This document shows positions 13,347 to 27,342 of a DNA stretch of 64,000 nt, in pieces. Below the pieces are notes generated by a model. It did not search any database, had not been told where the DNA came from, and saw only the letters and a program-made list of their open reading frames with translations. The position numbers and the translations under genes were made by a program. Positions within the stretch are counted from its first letter, which is position 1. Every line of letters begins with the position of its first letter. The DNA comes from Ancylostoma caninum (taxonomy: Eukaryota; Nematoda; Chromadorea; Rhabditida; Ancylostomatidae): positions 653,802 to 717,801 of the forward strand of contig JBAJFG010000070.1 in the NCBI GenBank assembly GCA_037903475.1, in the 5' to 3' direction.

Positions 13347-13379
13347 CTCATGAAGCATATTTAACATGCTTCATGAGGA
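13347..13379. repeat. Perfect 13-bp hairpin
   Basis: CCTCATGAAGCAT and ATGCTTCATGAGG are exact inverted copies separated by 7 nt (ATTTAAC). It stands alone in intergenic DNA. It is too short for a miRNA precursor and is not followed by a T run on either strand. Confidence 0.6.
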
Positions 13380-16300
13380 CGGTGTGAAAACCCAAAAGAA
13401 AAAAGCTCTGAAAGCGAAAAGGTTGAGGGAAAATGCTAAGAAAGATCAAAAACATTGGAGCATCATAAAGTAACCACTATCACTACTGTCTTAGTTTTTC
13501 AAAGTGATTAAAAAAATTAGGTTATTTTGATTTCTGTGAAGGTAGGACCTCAGTTCTAGTGACCAAGGTAGGAAGATGGAGTAAATATCTCTGGAAAAAA
13601 AACTTTATATGAGGTTTGTTATGATGCATAGTCAGAGCAACTTTGCGTTCAACACACAATATATGGTGTAGAATTTTAAATATGGATGAAATTCAAAAAT
13701 CTTTAGAAGCGCACTCATCACATTCTCGAGGTTCTACCGTGAAAACAGTAAGATGCAAACAGCAATACCGACGAAAGGTGAATGAATCATGAAAACAGGG
13801 CTTTCTCACTCTTCTGGGGTACATGCTTACTGGCTGATCCCTTCAATTCTCAAGAAAAAATTTATAATTCAAAACGACATGGGCCAGATCCTCGTGGTTT
13901 CGGAACACTAGATGTGTAATTGACAACTAGTGACCAAGAAGATGTATATATTCCTAAGATTTTGAGAGTGTTTTCCACGTCCGCTGTGGCGATAGTTCAC
14001 ATTTTTAGAAAGACCTCAACGAGAACTATCTAATGGTATAAACATTTTCCTCTATAATCACCTGGTGGCGGCTTTTGAAAAAGCGATAGTGAGCTGTGGT
14101 GACATCTATGTAGGGACACAACGCCATTCTAAGAGAGTCTGTGCGCAGTACTTACAAACACACATACTCATTTTCATTGCTGCTGTGTCGCGAGATGTTG
14201 CGAGTTGCGTTTGAGGGTTTGCGGGTTTTTCAAATGTTTGCATCCTCAAACGAGATTTCAAATATTAATGTTGTGATTGTTGTAGTACTTAAGCCAATTA
14301 GGCGACATTCACTTTGCTTTTGTGGCTCTTGGGATAAATGATGACATACCACTGAATCATAACGTGCCCCATAACTTCGGGAAAGTCAATTCCAGGAAAC
14401 GGAAAATAACTATGAAAATGCCTAGTAGCTACTCATAGTCATAATGTGTGAATTTCAGAAAATCTTTGACAGCTAGCTGTACAGGGAGAGCTTATTTTGA
14501 AAAAGCTATGGTTCGTGGCAATTTTAAGAGTAGGTGATGTGTAGATTCCTCTAACCACTTACTGAGCTTTAGTGTATCGACCAAATAGTGTGTAAGACAC
14601 TTCGATTTTCGAATACTCAATTTTGAATGAGTCAAAATTTGAAGTGTTTAGGAAATGAAGAGCCTCACAGACTTGGAGGATAGAAAAGAAGGGAGGCTCG
14701 TAATGCTTTTGTTTATTAAGATGTTCTATTTTTCGGACGTGCTTCTAGACTAGATAATAATTTAATTAAATTTATTTGATTCTTATCCGAACGGCACTAT
14801 ACTGAGCCTACGAAAAAAACTGGTCTCAATAAGAACGATGAAAATAAGCCCTGTAAAGCCCTGTAAGGAAAGCTATTCTAGTTTCCTCTGATTATTTAGA
14901 AGAGTAACATTTTTAGCCTTACTTTCGACTTCGATCGCCCTTCCTGGAAATAGTTCTGAATAAATTTCCTTCCAGTTTCTCTAGGAGGGTCAACTAAAGC
15001 AGTAGAAGGAGCCAGAATCTTTCGAAAATACAAAACCACCAAAGAAGTACATGATTTCTTGCAGGATTCCTTTCCATAAACCTCAGCGAACGATCGAGTT
15101 CGCCGGCGATTTGAACGGCGCACGCGTCGCTTTTTACCCACTGCTTTCGGGTGATATTTCATATGACAGTTGGGCTTTTTCCGTATGCACATAAAACCGT
15201 AGACGACCGCTGCGTCCAAATTCCACAGTGGTGCCGCCACCACCGCCGAATCCCTCTATGATTCGGCGAAACAAACTCTTGGATGTTTGCGGTTTATCGA
15301 TAGAAAATTCCAGAACTTCAAGGAAAATAAGCTTCTCAGAGCTGGTGCACATACAGGGACCTCACCTTCTCCCCAGGCCCACTAGCTCTGCACTTTCCGT
15401 CAGAAATCCGCCGGAAACGGTCACTCGATGTGAATGTCACATTTCTGACGGCGAGTACAACTCGTCCGGCGAGCTGAGTTGGCCTCTTATCTCAAATGGC
15501 GATGGTCACGTTGATATAAACATATAAAGACTCTGCAAAACAAAGGAAACTGATACAGCCCGGGCAGACATTCAAAAATGCCCTTAATTGGGCTGAATGC
15601 AATGTGGGCTTAATGTTGTGTCGTGGGAAAAGCGCTAGGGAAAAGACGGCCGCCGCCTTTTCCCAGCGTCCCAATGAAGCTACGGGAATACAATTAACAT
15701 AGTGAAAGTCTAGGGCTGAGATTCATGATCAGGCAAGGCGCTAACCTTCCCAGCAAACCAGGGGTGGTCACCAGTTCTTCTAGCGAAAATCGGCAATAAA
15801 TTAGAGCAAAAAGTCAACTCTTGTTTAAAGACTAAGTTAAAGTAAAGCGAGAAAGTGGGTGTCAAGGCTCGCGAAAGAATTTTCACACAAAAAAAGTTTT
15901 TCTGTGCTGTTTTTCCATCGGGTAGGTCATAATCTTCTCGGAGATGGTCGTAAATCCTGTTAAAGGGAAACTTTGGACCCATTCTGCGAAAGATGAAGGC
16001 CGGGTATTGATTAAATTTCGATAAAATCGGAGTAAATAATAGTAATTTTTATTAAAGTTGTAAAAGGTTGTCCAGAATCGCTTCCGTGATAAATGCTCCA
16101 GGAAACTAAAAAGATCAGTTGTCCTGAATCGTGATCTGTTCGCCAGAACCTGGATCTGCCCCACTAGGACTTCTAATGCTTCCTTTTGTAGAGATGTTAT
16201 AAATAATGTCCACGGGCAATGAATCCAGGAGGTAAAAACGCATAAAATCAAAAATTTTAATGGGATCATTCTGACCTCCTTAGTTGTCCATTCCTAGAAA

Positions 16301-17236
16301 TTAGGACATACTGGAAGGACTTCGTGACCCTCCCTCATGTTTTGACCTTCCAGCTAGCGAATTGTTGAATTGTCGCAACTTTCTAACCAGTAACTTTGGA
16401 TTTTCCAAGAGTGCAATGAAGAGAAAACTCGGAATTTCAGTTCGGAAAATTTGCAGGTAAAAAAATAGGAGCTAATCACTCGAAGACCCTATGTAAGGCC
16501 ATCGACATAAAATTTTGTCGTCGTCCTCTCAAGACTTGTACTTCAACGGTTGGAAATAGGAAGTAACTGGAACAAAGCTGTAATTCTAGCGCACATAAGA
16601 AAGCGAATTAGTTGTCTCGCTGGTCCAACAATTTCTCTTGTTATCTTTCTCTGCTTTTTCCCCTCGTTAGGGGAAACAAACAATAAATTTTCGGCAAAAA
16701 AAAAAGACTTGGAGCGTCACGAATCTCCTCATGGCTGGAGATACTTCAGTAAAAAGTAGTCGCCTAGAAGAAAAGATATAGAATCACATGCTTCCATAAG
16801 AAAAACCTCGAGGCTATACGGAGTCGAATAGTTTAATTCAATAATTAAATTAGGAGAAATTAGGAGTCAAATTGAAAATTCGAGCATTCGAGGAAGAGAA
16901 AGCCGTAGAGATCTTCCAATGGACTGTACCGCTCTCTCGAGGTTTCGAATTCCACTATTTATGTACATCTAATATACTTCTATTACCTAATTTTTACCTC
17001 ACTATCACTTAAAAAAATCCTTGAATTCTGAGATAAGGCGCAAAGGATTTGGCTTACTGACTTTTGCCAGTTCCTGAACCGGACTTCATCGCTTTTATCT
17101 CCACCAAAAGCCGTCATATGTGTTAGTTTGTTTCTTTTTAGCTGAAAATTACTCTTCTATTCTTCTAATATTTTCTAACATTTACTGGTTGAAATTAGTA
17201 TCGAGTATAGAGGATCATTCATTTGTTTCCTTTGGA
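13380..17236. other. Intergenic; one exon-like ORF (15134-15352, -)
   Basis: The best candidate coding stretch is on the minus strand. An open frame containing LIFLEVLEFSID... and LRFYVHTEKAQLSYEIS ends at a possible splice donor (GG|GTAAAA, about 15138) and follows a possible acceptor (CACCAG, about 15346). I do not recognise the family and no flanking exons were found, so it is not called as a gene. The remainder is A/T-rich with no clear features. Confidence 0.3.
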
Positions 17237-17308
17237 GCATGTTTTCATGCAATAAATAGGTTAACAGGTAAATAAATGAATAAATAAATAAATAAATAGA
17301 TAAATAAG
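17237..17308 (+). repeat. Hairpin + (AAAT)n tail of a retroelement
   Basis: GCATG-TTTT-CATGC is followed within a few bases by AATAAATAGG and then a long run of AAAT units. The same architecture occurs at several other sites in this window on both strands. It fits the 3' end of a 5'-truncated LINE or SINE family. Confidence 0.55.
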
Positions 17309-18364
17309 TCCAAAAACCGCCTGTAGAAATGGGAGCTACAGCAGGTGGATAGATATCCTTTGTTCCCAGTCCTCCTACTTCGTAAATGCCGCTCCTTTTC
17401 AAAATTTCATACCCATGCTTCTTGGACCAAGCAGGCACAAGGCGGATTATGACCACAAGCTGCTTCCACGTGAACAAAGAAGTGCTAAGAACCGACCGAG
17501 CCAATTACACAATCACACGATGAATCAGGAATGTGGGCTGCCCAGCTGATAAGCGGCGAATCGCTGACTCTGCTCCGGTCCGCACAAAAACGACAACACG
17601 AAAAGGTCCCCGAGTCCCCGCGGAGTGGACAGCGCCACCGGACAACGCCCTCAGGACCAATAGGACCCATCTGTCAGCTCCCCGGCATGGAACATTTGTC
17701 TTGTGAAGTATTTATAAGCGAGCAGGCTGGAGTGACGCGATAGAGCACGGGGAATGGAGAGGCAGCAGAGCGCGGATTCGAATCTGCCGACGGGGACAGT
17801 TGGGCTGCTGCTAATGAAAAGCAGGCCAAAGAAGGGGCGGGTCTGGAGGGCGGTGGGCGACATGCGAACTCACACTCCTCGTCGAGATCTTTGGTTTGGA
17901 GGAGGTGTGAGGCTGAGTCAGACTGGTCGCTGGGTGTATTATAGTCCACTGGATTAGAAAAAAACTCGGTGCGAATTCCGCTACTCAATTAAAAAAATAA
18001 CAACAAAACAACATAGTAAAATAGGGAAATTTGAGAATTTGTAAACTAGTAATTTTGTTCTGGGCTTCTCAGGACTTACTGTAGGGATTTTTTTTTGCCA
18101 AGCTCAAAAGTAGCAAAGGTCATGCTCAACCTCGAGAAGGCAGACTTCCGATTTGTATCCACTGGTCCTGTTGCTGTTTTTCTCTATTTCGGAGCGCCCC
18201 TGAGTGCATTTAGGCACATTTAGGCAAATAAGGACTCCTCAAACAAGAGTAATTAGAGGTCTCTTTTTTTCTGAAATTAAAAAATTGTATGAAATTCTAA
18301 AATTAAAAAATTGTATTATTTGTTTTGTACATAGTGCACTGTACTTTGTTTGTAGATTGTTTTC
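17309..18364. other. Intergenic, GC-rich centre without recognised gene
   Basis: 17480-17960 is relatively GC-rich and yields overlapping open frames on both strands, none with a recognisable domain. I see no tRNA or other RNA gene here. Confidence 0.35.
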
Positions 18365-18424
18365 ACATGGGTATATCCATGTAACGAAATAAATAAATAA
18401 ACGCGTAAGTTAATAAATAAACAA
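18365..18424 (+). repeat. Hairpin + (AAAT)n tail of a retroelement
   Basis: The palindrome ACATGGGTATATCCATGT is followed by AACGAAATAAATAAATAAACG and a further decayed AAAT tract. This is the same hairpin-then-tail layout as at 17237 and 29335. Confidence 0.6.
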
Positions 18425-21422
18425 AATCACGAATAAATTAATGGGTAAACTTCGAATTTCGCGGGAAAGGTACAGAATCATCATCATTCATTCATTACTC
18501 TTTTTATTATTTATTTACTTATTGCTCCAGTTTCAACGTTGCAGTATTCCACTTTTCACCTTATGATACATATGTAGTAGTACATAAGCTCGTATTCTGC
18601 ACTGACTACCCACAAGAATTTCTTTTGGATACTTACAGCACGACCGAAAACTATAAGAACGGTACAAGCAGTATAAATAATAGGACGTTCCAGAACCACT
18701 GGTTCAAAAATTCAAGGCACGTATCCAATAATTTTATCCGGTCGCATGAAACCGCGTCGACGGGTATGTTGGCGTGATTTGAATATACTGCTAGCTGGCA
18801 AAATTTATCCGTAGATATGTAATTTGTGGCTTTAAACCAAGGGTACGCATTCAATATAATATTCTATCATGTCTGATAAACGCAGACCGATGCATATCGT
18901 GATGTACCAGCCAGAAAGATTTATCCATGGATAAGTGTGTCCACTTTTGATAGCAGGATATTTTAATCTGACTGATAACGATCTATTATCAGGTCATCAT
19001 AAATTCATGTTGTTTTTTTTTTCGCCAAAAAACATAACAATTGCGGCAAGGAATCCACACTTAAGTGGAAAAATTGCACTGGATAGCAGATTGGATAGAA
19101 AAAACGTGTGGGTACGGATATGTGGCAACAGCAACTCCCTCCCAGCGATAGATATACCGGGGAAGGTAATAGAATTAGCAATATCATTAGGATGAAACTC
19201 GTTTTACACGTGGAGGAGCTTGTACCTGCATTAAAGCGAGATGCAATAAAAATTCAATTAGACTAATGAGGAAAAAGGAGAAAAAAAGAAGGAGTGAGAC
19301 GTGAGTATGGCTCGTTTTTCTGGATTCGGAGAGAACGCTAGAAAAGCGCACGGTACAGAAAATTGGAGAAACTCTTCTGAAAAATCTCATTTTTTCAAAG
19401 TTGTCAAGCTAGTGAACCTTGAAAATACGTACATTGAAAATAATATTTATTTAGATAAGAAAAATGCTAGTGAAGGAACTATTTTTCTGAGGTAGTTATC
19501 GATGTTATTGACTTTCCCTTGCTAAATGGAAAAATAGGACAAAATATGATCACCATCAACAAAATTAAGTGAAACTAGGAGAAAATTCCGCTAAATGGCG
19601 AAAATAAATTAGGCAGACCTCACCGGAAAGTCGTAAAAACCCCGTTATCAGCTGCAAATGCAGCGCCTTTGCTGTCAAGGTCATGCACGATGCAGCGGCA
19701 CGTTGTGCTGGTGAAGTCTGTCCTCAGCCAGCGGGCGGAGTCACAACGAGGGCAGGAACCAGCAACGTGGTCGGATGTAGTAGAACAAGCACCAAGGTGA
19801 ACCGACAATTATGCGCTCGCCTAATTACGAGGTTGTGAATGGGCGAGGCAGCGCGTGGATCGCGTAGGGGGCAGACCGGCTAAACGGGCAGATGATTCAA
19901 ATTTTCGGGTGCGCACAGCCGGGTGCATATTAATTACGGCTTATGACACAACATCCTGACAGCAGGAGCAGAGGCCGCGCAGCCCGGGAAGCCTGGAAGA
20001 GCGATGTCCTGACAAATTTGGGCCACTGGGTCGCTGTGATGAGGTCATGAGGAATCGCAGAATTCTCATTGCCTAGAAGTAGCCAGAGATTTCAGGATTG
20101 GGTTTAGGTTACAGCATGACGTAATTGGGGTGTTCTGGTCGGTGTCAGATGGACACTCGGCACATTCAAATGTATGATGCGGTTGCGCCAGTGTACGATT
20201 GGGCTGAGTACTGTGTCAATAAACACGTGGAGGCGGCATGTAAATAGTCGAGGACGCATTAGCATAGTCCCTGAGTAGTGCGAACAAAAAACTGGCACTT
20301 CATATAGGTGCGTCGTATCCACTCGACCATAGGTATACCATAGGTACCGGCAATTACATCTGGAGTAGACAGAAATGCAGGTGGAAATAGAAATTTCAGC
20401 CATAGCTTTCCAGAAAAAAAATTCTCGAAGGTTGATCTATCATTATCGTAATCCTTAAAAATAATTACGCATAAAGCTAATGATTCAGCAATCTGCGTGG
20501 CAGTGCATATAGAAAGAGTAGCAGGGTTACTTGTGTTTTACTAGCAATAACTATGGCGGGTGGAGAGAGAGCAGCACAACGAGAATGTGTGGAACTTCCC
20601 AGTGAAAGCTCGAAGGAAGAATGTAAGAAAAAGAAAGAAAAAAGTGCCAAATAAGGCGCAGTGTCATGCGATCTTTACAAGATGCCCAAATAAACGCTCA
20701 CTGAAAACTCCCTAAAAGTAAAGAGATAAGAGATCCTTGAAACGCCGAAACCGGTGAACCTCCCCCTGTTTGTAAAAGAAAACGAATGAAATTAGAAACC
20801 CATCATCCTTGCCCACTCATCTAGGGATCTTTGCCCTTGCCCATCTGTACAAAATATTCAAAACATGGATATTCGTGCTCTGGGTAGACTACCTTGGAAC
20901 AAATGGGAAAAGGATTGTGAAAAGGAAGTTGCTAAGGCATGCTTCAATTTTTCCATGCTTTGGACTAAGACTACACCGGAGCTTTCGATAATTATTTCCA
21001 ATCCTTTTTTTAGCAAATATATCCAGGCCAGTTCCAATTTCTGAATTTCTTCTGGACTCTAAAGGGCTATTGGCTGGAAAAGAATATTTATAGGAACGGT
21101 AGGAGAGCAGGACAAATCCATCTGTAGTTGGAGCTGAAACCACTGAATATATTGAGAATGTGCGCGAAGTTTGAGTAATATTCGAGTCTGCAGAATCCTT
21201 CCTTTATGAAAGTCCCTAACCGAAATAAAATCGGACTTTTCACAGGGATCTATGCGGCCTTTTCTCGGAAATCACCAGATATCGACGCTTTAGTATCATT
21301 ACCAGAGTAAGTTCCATGTACGTACATTCATAACAGGGAATAAACAAGTTTGAAAGAATTTTTTTGCTCAGCCCTGGAAACGACCCCACGTCAACCTTAC
21401 ACGGAGCAAATGTTGAGAAAGA
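18425..21422. other. Intergenic, no supported gene
   Basis: No coding or RNA gene recognised. 19620-20100 is GC-richer than its surroundings, with no identifiable product. Short ORFs on both strands lack any family signature. Confidence 0.4.
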
Positions 21423-24400
21423 TTTTCACCTTGATCACCTTGACTCCCGTTGATCTTCGGATGTACCGAGCGGGCGCCAGCAATCCTTCCATTTGTCCCT
21501 CTCGCGAGCCAGAGTTGTCCAGTGGATTCTGTCCGTTCGAGGGACACGAAGAGCATTATATCTTTCCTTGAAGGACTTCGTGAAGAAGTCTGACCATCGG
21601 GTCGGTGGTCTTCCTGTCGTGCGCTTAACGTCCCGTGGAGTCCAGTCGCTGACGGCTCTTGTCCAACGGTGGTCGTTAAGACGCATCACGTGTCCGGCCC
21701 ACCTGATCTTACTCAACTTGGCGTAAGCGGCAGCGTCCCTGATCTTCGACTGTTCACGAAGGGTGGAACTCCGTATTCCAGCCCTCATTTGTGTGAGGCG
21801 GGTTATTCCTAGCATCACCCTCTCGATGGAGCGTTCGATGACGTTGACCGCATTCTCATCCTGCTTGCGTAACGCCCAGGTTTCCGAGGCGTACGTCAAA
21901 GCAGGGAGAACCGTTGTATTGAAGAGGTGGGCACGGAGCCTGGTGTTCTTCGTCTTCTTCACTACGTCCTCGATGCTCTTGTAGGCTCCCCAAGCCGCTC
22001 GCTTCCTCCTGCCCAGCTCTGGAGCGAGATCGTTCATCATGTTGACTTCCCGACCTAGATATACGTAGCTGGAGCATTCGGATATGGTCGTTCCGTTGAG
22101 CGAGAATGGGGCATCCGGGACCCATCCGTTCCTCATGAACATCGTCTTCGTCAGGTTCAGTTGGAGACCGATCTTTCCACACGCGTCGTCAAAGTCGGCC
22201 AGCATCCGTTCCGCTTCGCCGATAGTTGGTGTTATAAGGACGATGTCGTCAGCGAAGCGAAGGTGGTTAAGTCGCCGGCCATCAACTTGCACTCCCATGC
22301 AATCCCATTCCAGTCTTCGCATGACGTCTTCGAGAGTGGCGCTGAATAGTTTTGGCGACACGGTCGCCTTGTCGAACCCCTCTCTTGACGTCGATAGTGA
22401 TGTCGTCGTAGAATGGAGAAATCCTGGTCGTGAAGTTGCTGTAGAGCTCACGAAATATCTTGATGAACTGAGTAGATATGCCCTGGTTGCCCAGGGCTTT
22501 GAGGTCCGCCTCTGTCTCCACAGAGTCGAAGGCTTTCTTCAAATCGATGAACGTGAGACAGAGAGGCATCTTATACTCTCGCGATACTTCAATGAGTCTA
22601 GTGACCGTGTGTATGTGATCGATCGTACTGAATCCTTTTCGAAACCCTGCTTGCTCGCACGGCTGTCCTTCATCTAATGTCCTTTCGATCCTATTTAGAA
22701 TCACTCGAGTGAAAAGCTTGTAGATGACGGACAACAGACAGATGGGGCGATAATTGCCGATGTCCTGTGGGTCTCCCTTCTTGTACAGCAGCACGGTCCT
22801 GCTGGTCTTCCATTGGTTCGGTACCTTGCATTCCGACAGGTACCGCGTGAAGAGCCTAGCCAAGGTGGTGATAAGAACTGGCGGTAGGTTCTTCAGATGT
22901 TCCGGTCGAATCCTGTCGGGGCCCGGTGCTGTACGATTCTTCACCGACTTGATGGCATGTCGGACTTCGGAAGGGAGAACTGATGGGACAACGTATCCAT
23001 CCTCCCTTGGGTGATATTGGGGGAGATGGACGTGGCTATCGAAGAGATCCGAGTAGAAGTCGTGGATGACCTTCTCCATTACCCGTCTTGATGAAGAAAT
23101 TGTTCCTTCTGGGCGCCGGAGGGCGGTCATCTTGGTCTTACGATTGGCGAAGTCACGGCGGGCGTTGCGAATGCTTCTTCCTGCCTCTGCGGCTTCGGCC
23201 AATACTGCTGCTCGTCTCTCTTTAAGGTCTTCTTTTATCGCTTCTCTGCACCGTTTTGCGAGCTCGGACGTCAGTTGGTAGTTGCCTGCGGCTCTCGCGA
23301 CTCCGCGCTGGCGTATCAGCTCGAGGGTCTCGTAAGACAGTCGTCTTTTGGTGGATCTTGAGCCCTCGGCTCTCCTTGCGCTGTCGCAGAGATGTTGAAC
23401 AAGCCGATCGTATTCTTCGTCGATGTTGTCGACAACGGCATCTTCCCAAAAGCCGGCTAACGAAGTGAAGAGATCCCAATTGATGACGGATTTGGGAGCC
23501 CTCTTCTTGAACTTCGCGGCTTTCTCTCCTTTGCGCGAGAAGAAGAATCTTGCACGAAGGAGGCGATGGTCTGATCCGGTGTAGAACTTCGGTACAACAC
23601 CGACGTCGGTCAGGCAGAACCTTCGATTGACGATGATGTGGTCAATTTCATTATGGTACTCTCCACCGGGTGACTCCCACGTCCACCGTAGGGAGGTTGG
23701 CTTCTGAAACTGTGAGTTACCATGGATGGTCTTCGTCGTCATGATGAACTCAGACAGCCTCTCTCCCTGTTCGTTCCACTGTAGGCCGTGGGTACCGATG
23801 TGAAGTTCCTCAGGCGTTCTCCTAGGGCCAATCTTGGCGTTGAAGTCGCCAACAATGACCTTGTAGAAAGTGTGGTCTTCCCTGTAGAACTTCTCCAAGT
23901 CCATGTAGAAGGCCTCGATTTCTTCATCGTCGTAGCTGGATGTTGGAGCATAGGCGACGAAGATCGTCAAGGCCGGTATTGATCCACATCACCGACTCCA
24001 CCAACTCCTCTACTGTCGCAGGTTCCAAGGAACAGTTCTTCTCCAGTGTCGAAGGTGGCGTTCAGTGGCCGGTGTCTCCTCGTCTCGGTCAGTCCGATGA
24101 CGTCGTACCTGATCTTCCTGGCCTGCATCATCAAATCCTCGATAGAAGCCTCCGATGCAAGCGTGCGTGCGTTGAAGGTACAGATCGTCATCATAGTCCT
24201 TCTGGTTTTAGGCAGCCTAGATAACCCCTCGGACCTCGTCCTCACTGGCGCCGCCGTACCAGTGACTCTTCCGAGATCAGGGGAACACTCTTTATTATTG
24301 CTGTGTCGAGCTTTAAGAAAAAAGAAAACCCTTAGGAGATAGCTTGCTGGGCTCTATTCCCCCGCGGGTAGCTAGGGTAGGATTTCACCGGGAAGTTAGC

Positions 24401-24758
24401 CGGGCTTCCCGGGAGTGGACGATGGAGCTTATTTGTTGGAGGCGACTCCGAACCGCCTCCCTTGTACCTCCCAGTCACTTGAATGCAGGGCTTTTGGTCG
24501 GATAGATGTGCAGGATACAATCTGCAGACACGCAAGTACACTCACGCACGCATGCATGAACACACCCACGCGCTGGCAGAAGGTATGGATCGTTCCGACA
24601 CTGCAGAAACAGGGAGTCCATCCCCTGAATCCACCCGCGTCTCAGGGCAGGCACAAGGTCGCGTGTGGTCCGCGATTAGCCCCCTATCCGCCACCTGGGG
24701 ACGCGCCACGTAGCCTCGCGACTAACCGGCTGGGATCCCTCTTATGAGGGAGATCCGT
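21423..24758 (-). mobile_element. RTE-clade non-LTR retrotransposon, nearly full length
   Basis: On the minus strand the element begins near 24758 with a several-hundred-base GC-rich leader. It then encodes an apurinic-type endonuclease and a reverse transcriptase. It ends near 21423 with CAAGGTGATCAAGGTGA, the short GATCAAGGT-type repeat typical of RTE 3' ends. One large polyprotein with no separate ORF1 also fits RTE. The outer borders are approximate and I could not assign a target duplication. The protein-coding part is broken (see the pseudogene entry), so this copy cannot move on its own. Confidence 0.85.
21435..24245 (-). pseudogene. RTE endonuclease-reverse transcriptase polyprotein, broken
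   Basis: The protein would nick target DNA and reverse-transcribe the element RNA. The endonuclease starts near 24194 (TICTFNARTL...) with GLTETRRHRPLN. The frame is lost near 23970, where the sequence jumps from GVGGVG to IPALTIF. By comparison with related RTEs roughly 40 residues appear deleted. The next frame, 23967-22370, holds VIVGDFNAKIGPRR, NEIDHIIVNRR, GSDHRLLRARF, then RT motifs NYRPICLLSVIYKLF, TFIDLKKAFDSVE and RGVRQGD. A second break near 22370 shifts the frame again. The third piece, ending at 21435, carries HLRFADDIVLITP (the catalytic FADD box), SYVYLGRE, LPALTYASETWALRK and KIRWAGHVMRLNDHRW. There are thus at least two inactivating lesions: one deletion with frame change and one indel. 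Confidence 0.9.
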
Positions 24759-26737
24759 GGGAGAAAGATTTTACCCTATTCTATTATGTTACAAATTTTT
24801 CTTTACTGCGTCTAAATTGAACGACTGAAAAAGAGGAGTATGAGGATTTAAAAACGAATGAATAATTTTTTCAGAGATTCTTTCTTTCCATCTTTAGGAG
24901 TTTTCATAAACCATTAAATATGCTTTAGTCAATGTAGGTAACATTTTAATAGTCTAAATGGTAATTGCAGTCAATCTCATTCCAGTTTGGCTGAAGCTAA
25001 TTATAAGTTAAGGAACTTACTAAGAAAGGTGAGAACAGCTTGAATTTGAGATTTCTATCGCGATTGCGAGAATCGTTAGGAAGAAAGATGAAAAACAAGG
25101 CCTTCAAAAACGAAGAAACGAAAAAAACGAAGTTACAAGCAAGTTATGTAAGTGATATAGTAAGTGAGAATGGCCACGATCTATGTAGTTCCTCATAAGC
25201 CTAGGGAGCAAATGCATAGCTCTTCATCCATTCAATAAACCCATAAGCTCATTAACTTCTATTGCTGGCAGAAATACCCCAAAAGTGTAAAAAGCTCTTC
25301 TACTAGTCTCTGCAACAGATGAATCCATGTTTCCTAAGAAAACACTTCTTTTGTCAAGCTATCAACATTTTCCTAGTAGTAACCCATAAAATTGCCGACA
25401 AATGTTAAGTAGTAGCACTTTTACACATTCCGAAGTATGGGCGCTTTTTCCTTTGTGAACGTCGTGCTACCCGGTGGCGGCATTCGGCTCCCACTAAACT
25501 TTTACGACAGAGCTCGTGCACATAAGAGCGGTAAAGTGAAAAAGGCCCTGGTTAGCATACAAGTCGTTAAGCGATTTATTGCATATTCGGGAATCTCCCG
25601 AAAATGTGCACGTTCCCGTATTCGATTTGCTGTCGTTCGAATCGACTCGCTTTCAAACAAGATGTGAGAAACGACAATGAGAGAGAAAGGAAAAGAGAAA
25701 GGCCAGGAATATGCTTATGAACCGGGTGAAATTCGTCACTATTGCGCAGCGTTCCCAATGGTTACGCGTGTGTGTTGTGTGTATCAAATGACCTTTGGCA
25801 CATGCAAAACAACCTAGCAAAGAGAATATTAAATGACCCGCCTGGGTGGCACTGAGTGGGACCACATTATTCGATGGTCCAGCGGCTTTGAGAAAGCCGG
25901 CCGGTAAATGTAGGATAATTTAGTGGGAAAATAATAGAAGGAAAATAGTATGTAGAAGCTGAGAAAGGGAGCAAGTGCCTTAAGTCGGGGATAATTTTTT
26001 ACTGGACCCTGAGTCTACACGAGATGCGATATCGGCTGCGTCCTTTGTGATATGAGAGGGAAACATTCGTTTCACTAGGCCTAAAAAACCGTGTCTTTGA
26101 GCCGAAACGAAGTTTTCTTAACGCTTTAACGGTTTTTAACGACTTCTCAGTGTCCCGACCACTAGCACTTGCAGAGGGTGGCAGAGCACCAAGAATCCTT
26201 TTTTTTCTGGATAATAGGGAAAATCCCAATAGTCAGTAGGACTTGTGCACGCAGCACTTCTCAGCTGTAGTTCGTTTCAATAGGTGTGAGAGCTGAAGAG
26301 AAACTAGAGAACAAAAGGATAGGTTAAGACAATGCAGAAGTTGACGCGCCTTGAGTGTACCCGTGCTATTCCACATTCTTGTCCTTGAAGTTTTAAAAAA
26401 AGAGTTTTCCGTGAAACTTTGTACTTTTTTCTGTTATCTGATGCGGCGTAATTCTATTTTTTGAGACTACGATGAAGATACGACGATATAATGAATAAAG
26501 CTCTATGTACATGTTCTTGTGAAACAGCACAGAAGAGTGACGTCACAAGATGATCACAATCCTAGACCTTACTTCACATGTGTTTGAAACTCAATGGCTC
26601 AAGTTAGCATTTTCTTTCGACTTCCTGCAGTAGTGCTACAATTTTCTCACAAAATCGAGATTACAGTAGAAAACGCTTCAAAACAGATGCAATCATCGTG
26701 TGGCGCATGTGGAGCCAACGTATGTGCATAATACATA
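24759..26737. other. Intergenic, no supported gene
   Basis: A/T-rich DNA upstream of the RTE copy. A short partial match to the left end of the palindromic family at 12-565 lies at about 26366-26430 (GCTATTCCACATT ... CTTTGTAC). Otherwise nothing is recognised. Confidence 0.4.
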
Positions 26738-26772
26738 TTTGTTTATTTATTTATTTACATGCACATAAGTGC
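26738..26772 (-). repeat. Hairpin + (AAAT)n tail of a retroelement
   Basis: On the minus strand GCACTTATGTGC is followed by ATGTAAATAAATAAATAAAC, the same hairpin-then-tail layout as the other sites. Confidence 0.6.
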
Positions 26773-27342
26773 GCTATACAATGGTGAATCACAAGCACAA
26801 GGAAGTAGATGAGAAACTCTCCAGATTCAGTTGAAAAAAAAAACCGAAGTTATTTCAAGGTGTATCCTTGTTGCGTAAGGTATGAGTGTCAGTATTTTGA
26901 CAAAGGATTTTTGTTTTGTCCTCATATCCCAACTCTCGAGAGAAAGCCTTATGAAAAGAAAATAATCTAAAGATTCCTAACCAAAACGAGCGAATTAGTG
27001 CAGGGAAGGAATTTGGTTGTTTGCTATTTAGCGCAAATTCATGCGCACGCTTAACCAACTTTCCTTGTTTTTGGGAGAGTTTACCGTACGTTAAAAAGTC
27101 ATCGCTACTCGAAGTTTAAGGATGCTTAGGGAACTTTCTAGAAAGTTCCGGAAAACCACTAAGAATTCCTGTTTAAACTGATTATATTTTGATGAAGAGT
27201 ATCAGAATCCCGTTCTGTTCTCGCATTATACGGAGATTAGATAGTAAGTGTAACTGGATGTGTATCACAATAAACACCTTTTGCCAGCGTCTTCTTCAAT
27301 TTGTCCTTGCGTGTAAGTGTGACAGAGTAGCGAAGCAATCAG

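Noticed and set aside
15134..15352. Exon-like minus-strand ORF with plausible splice sites
   Set aside because: No recognisable family and no neighbouring exon. Kept only as a note in the intergenic entry.
17480..17990. Possible tRNA-like B box (GATTCGAATC) in a GC-rich stretch
   Set aside because: I could not fold acceptor, D and anticodon arms around it. No tRNA is supported anywhere in the window by eye.
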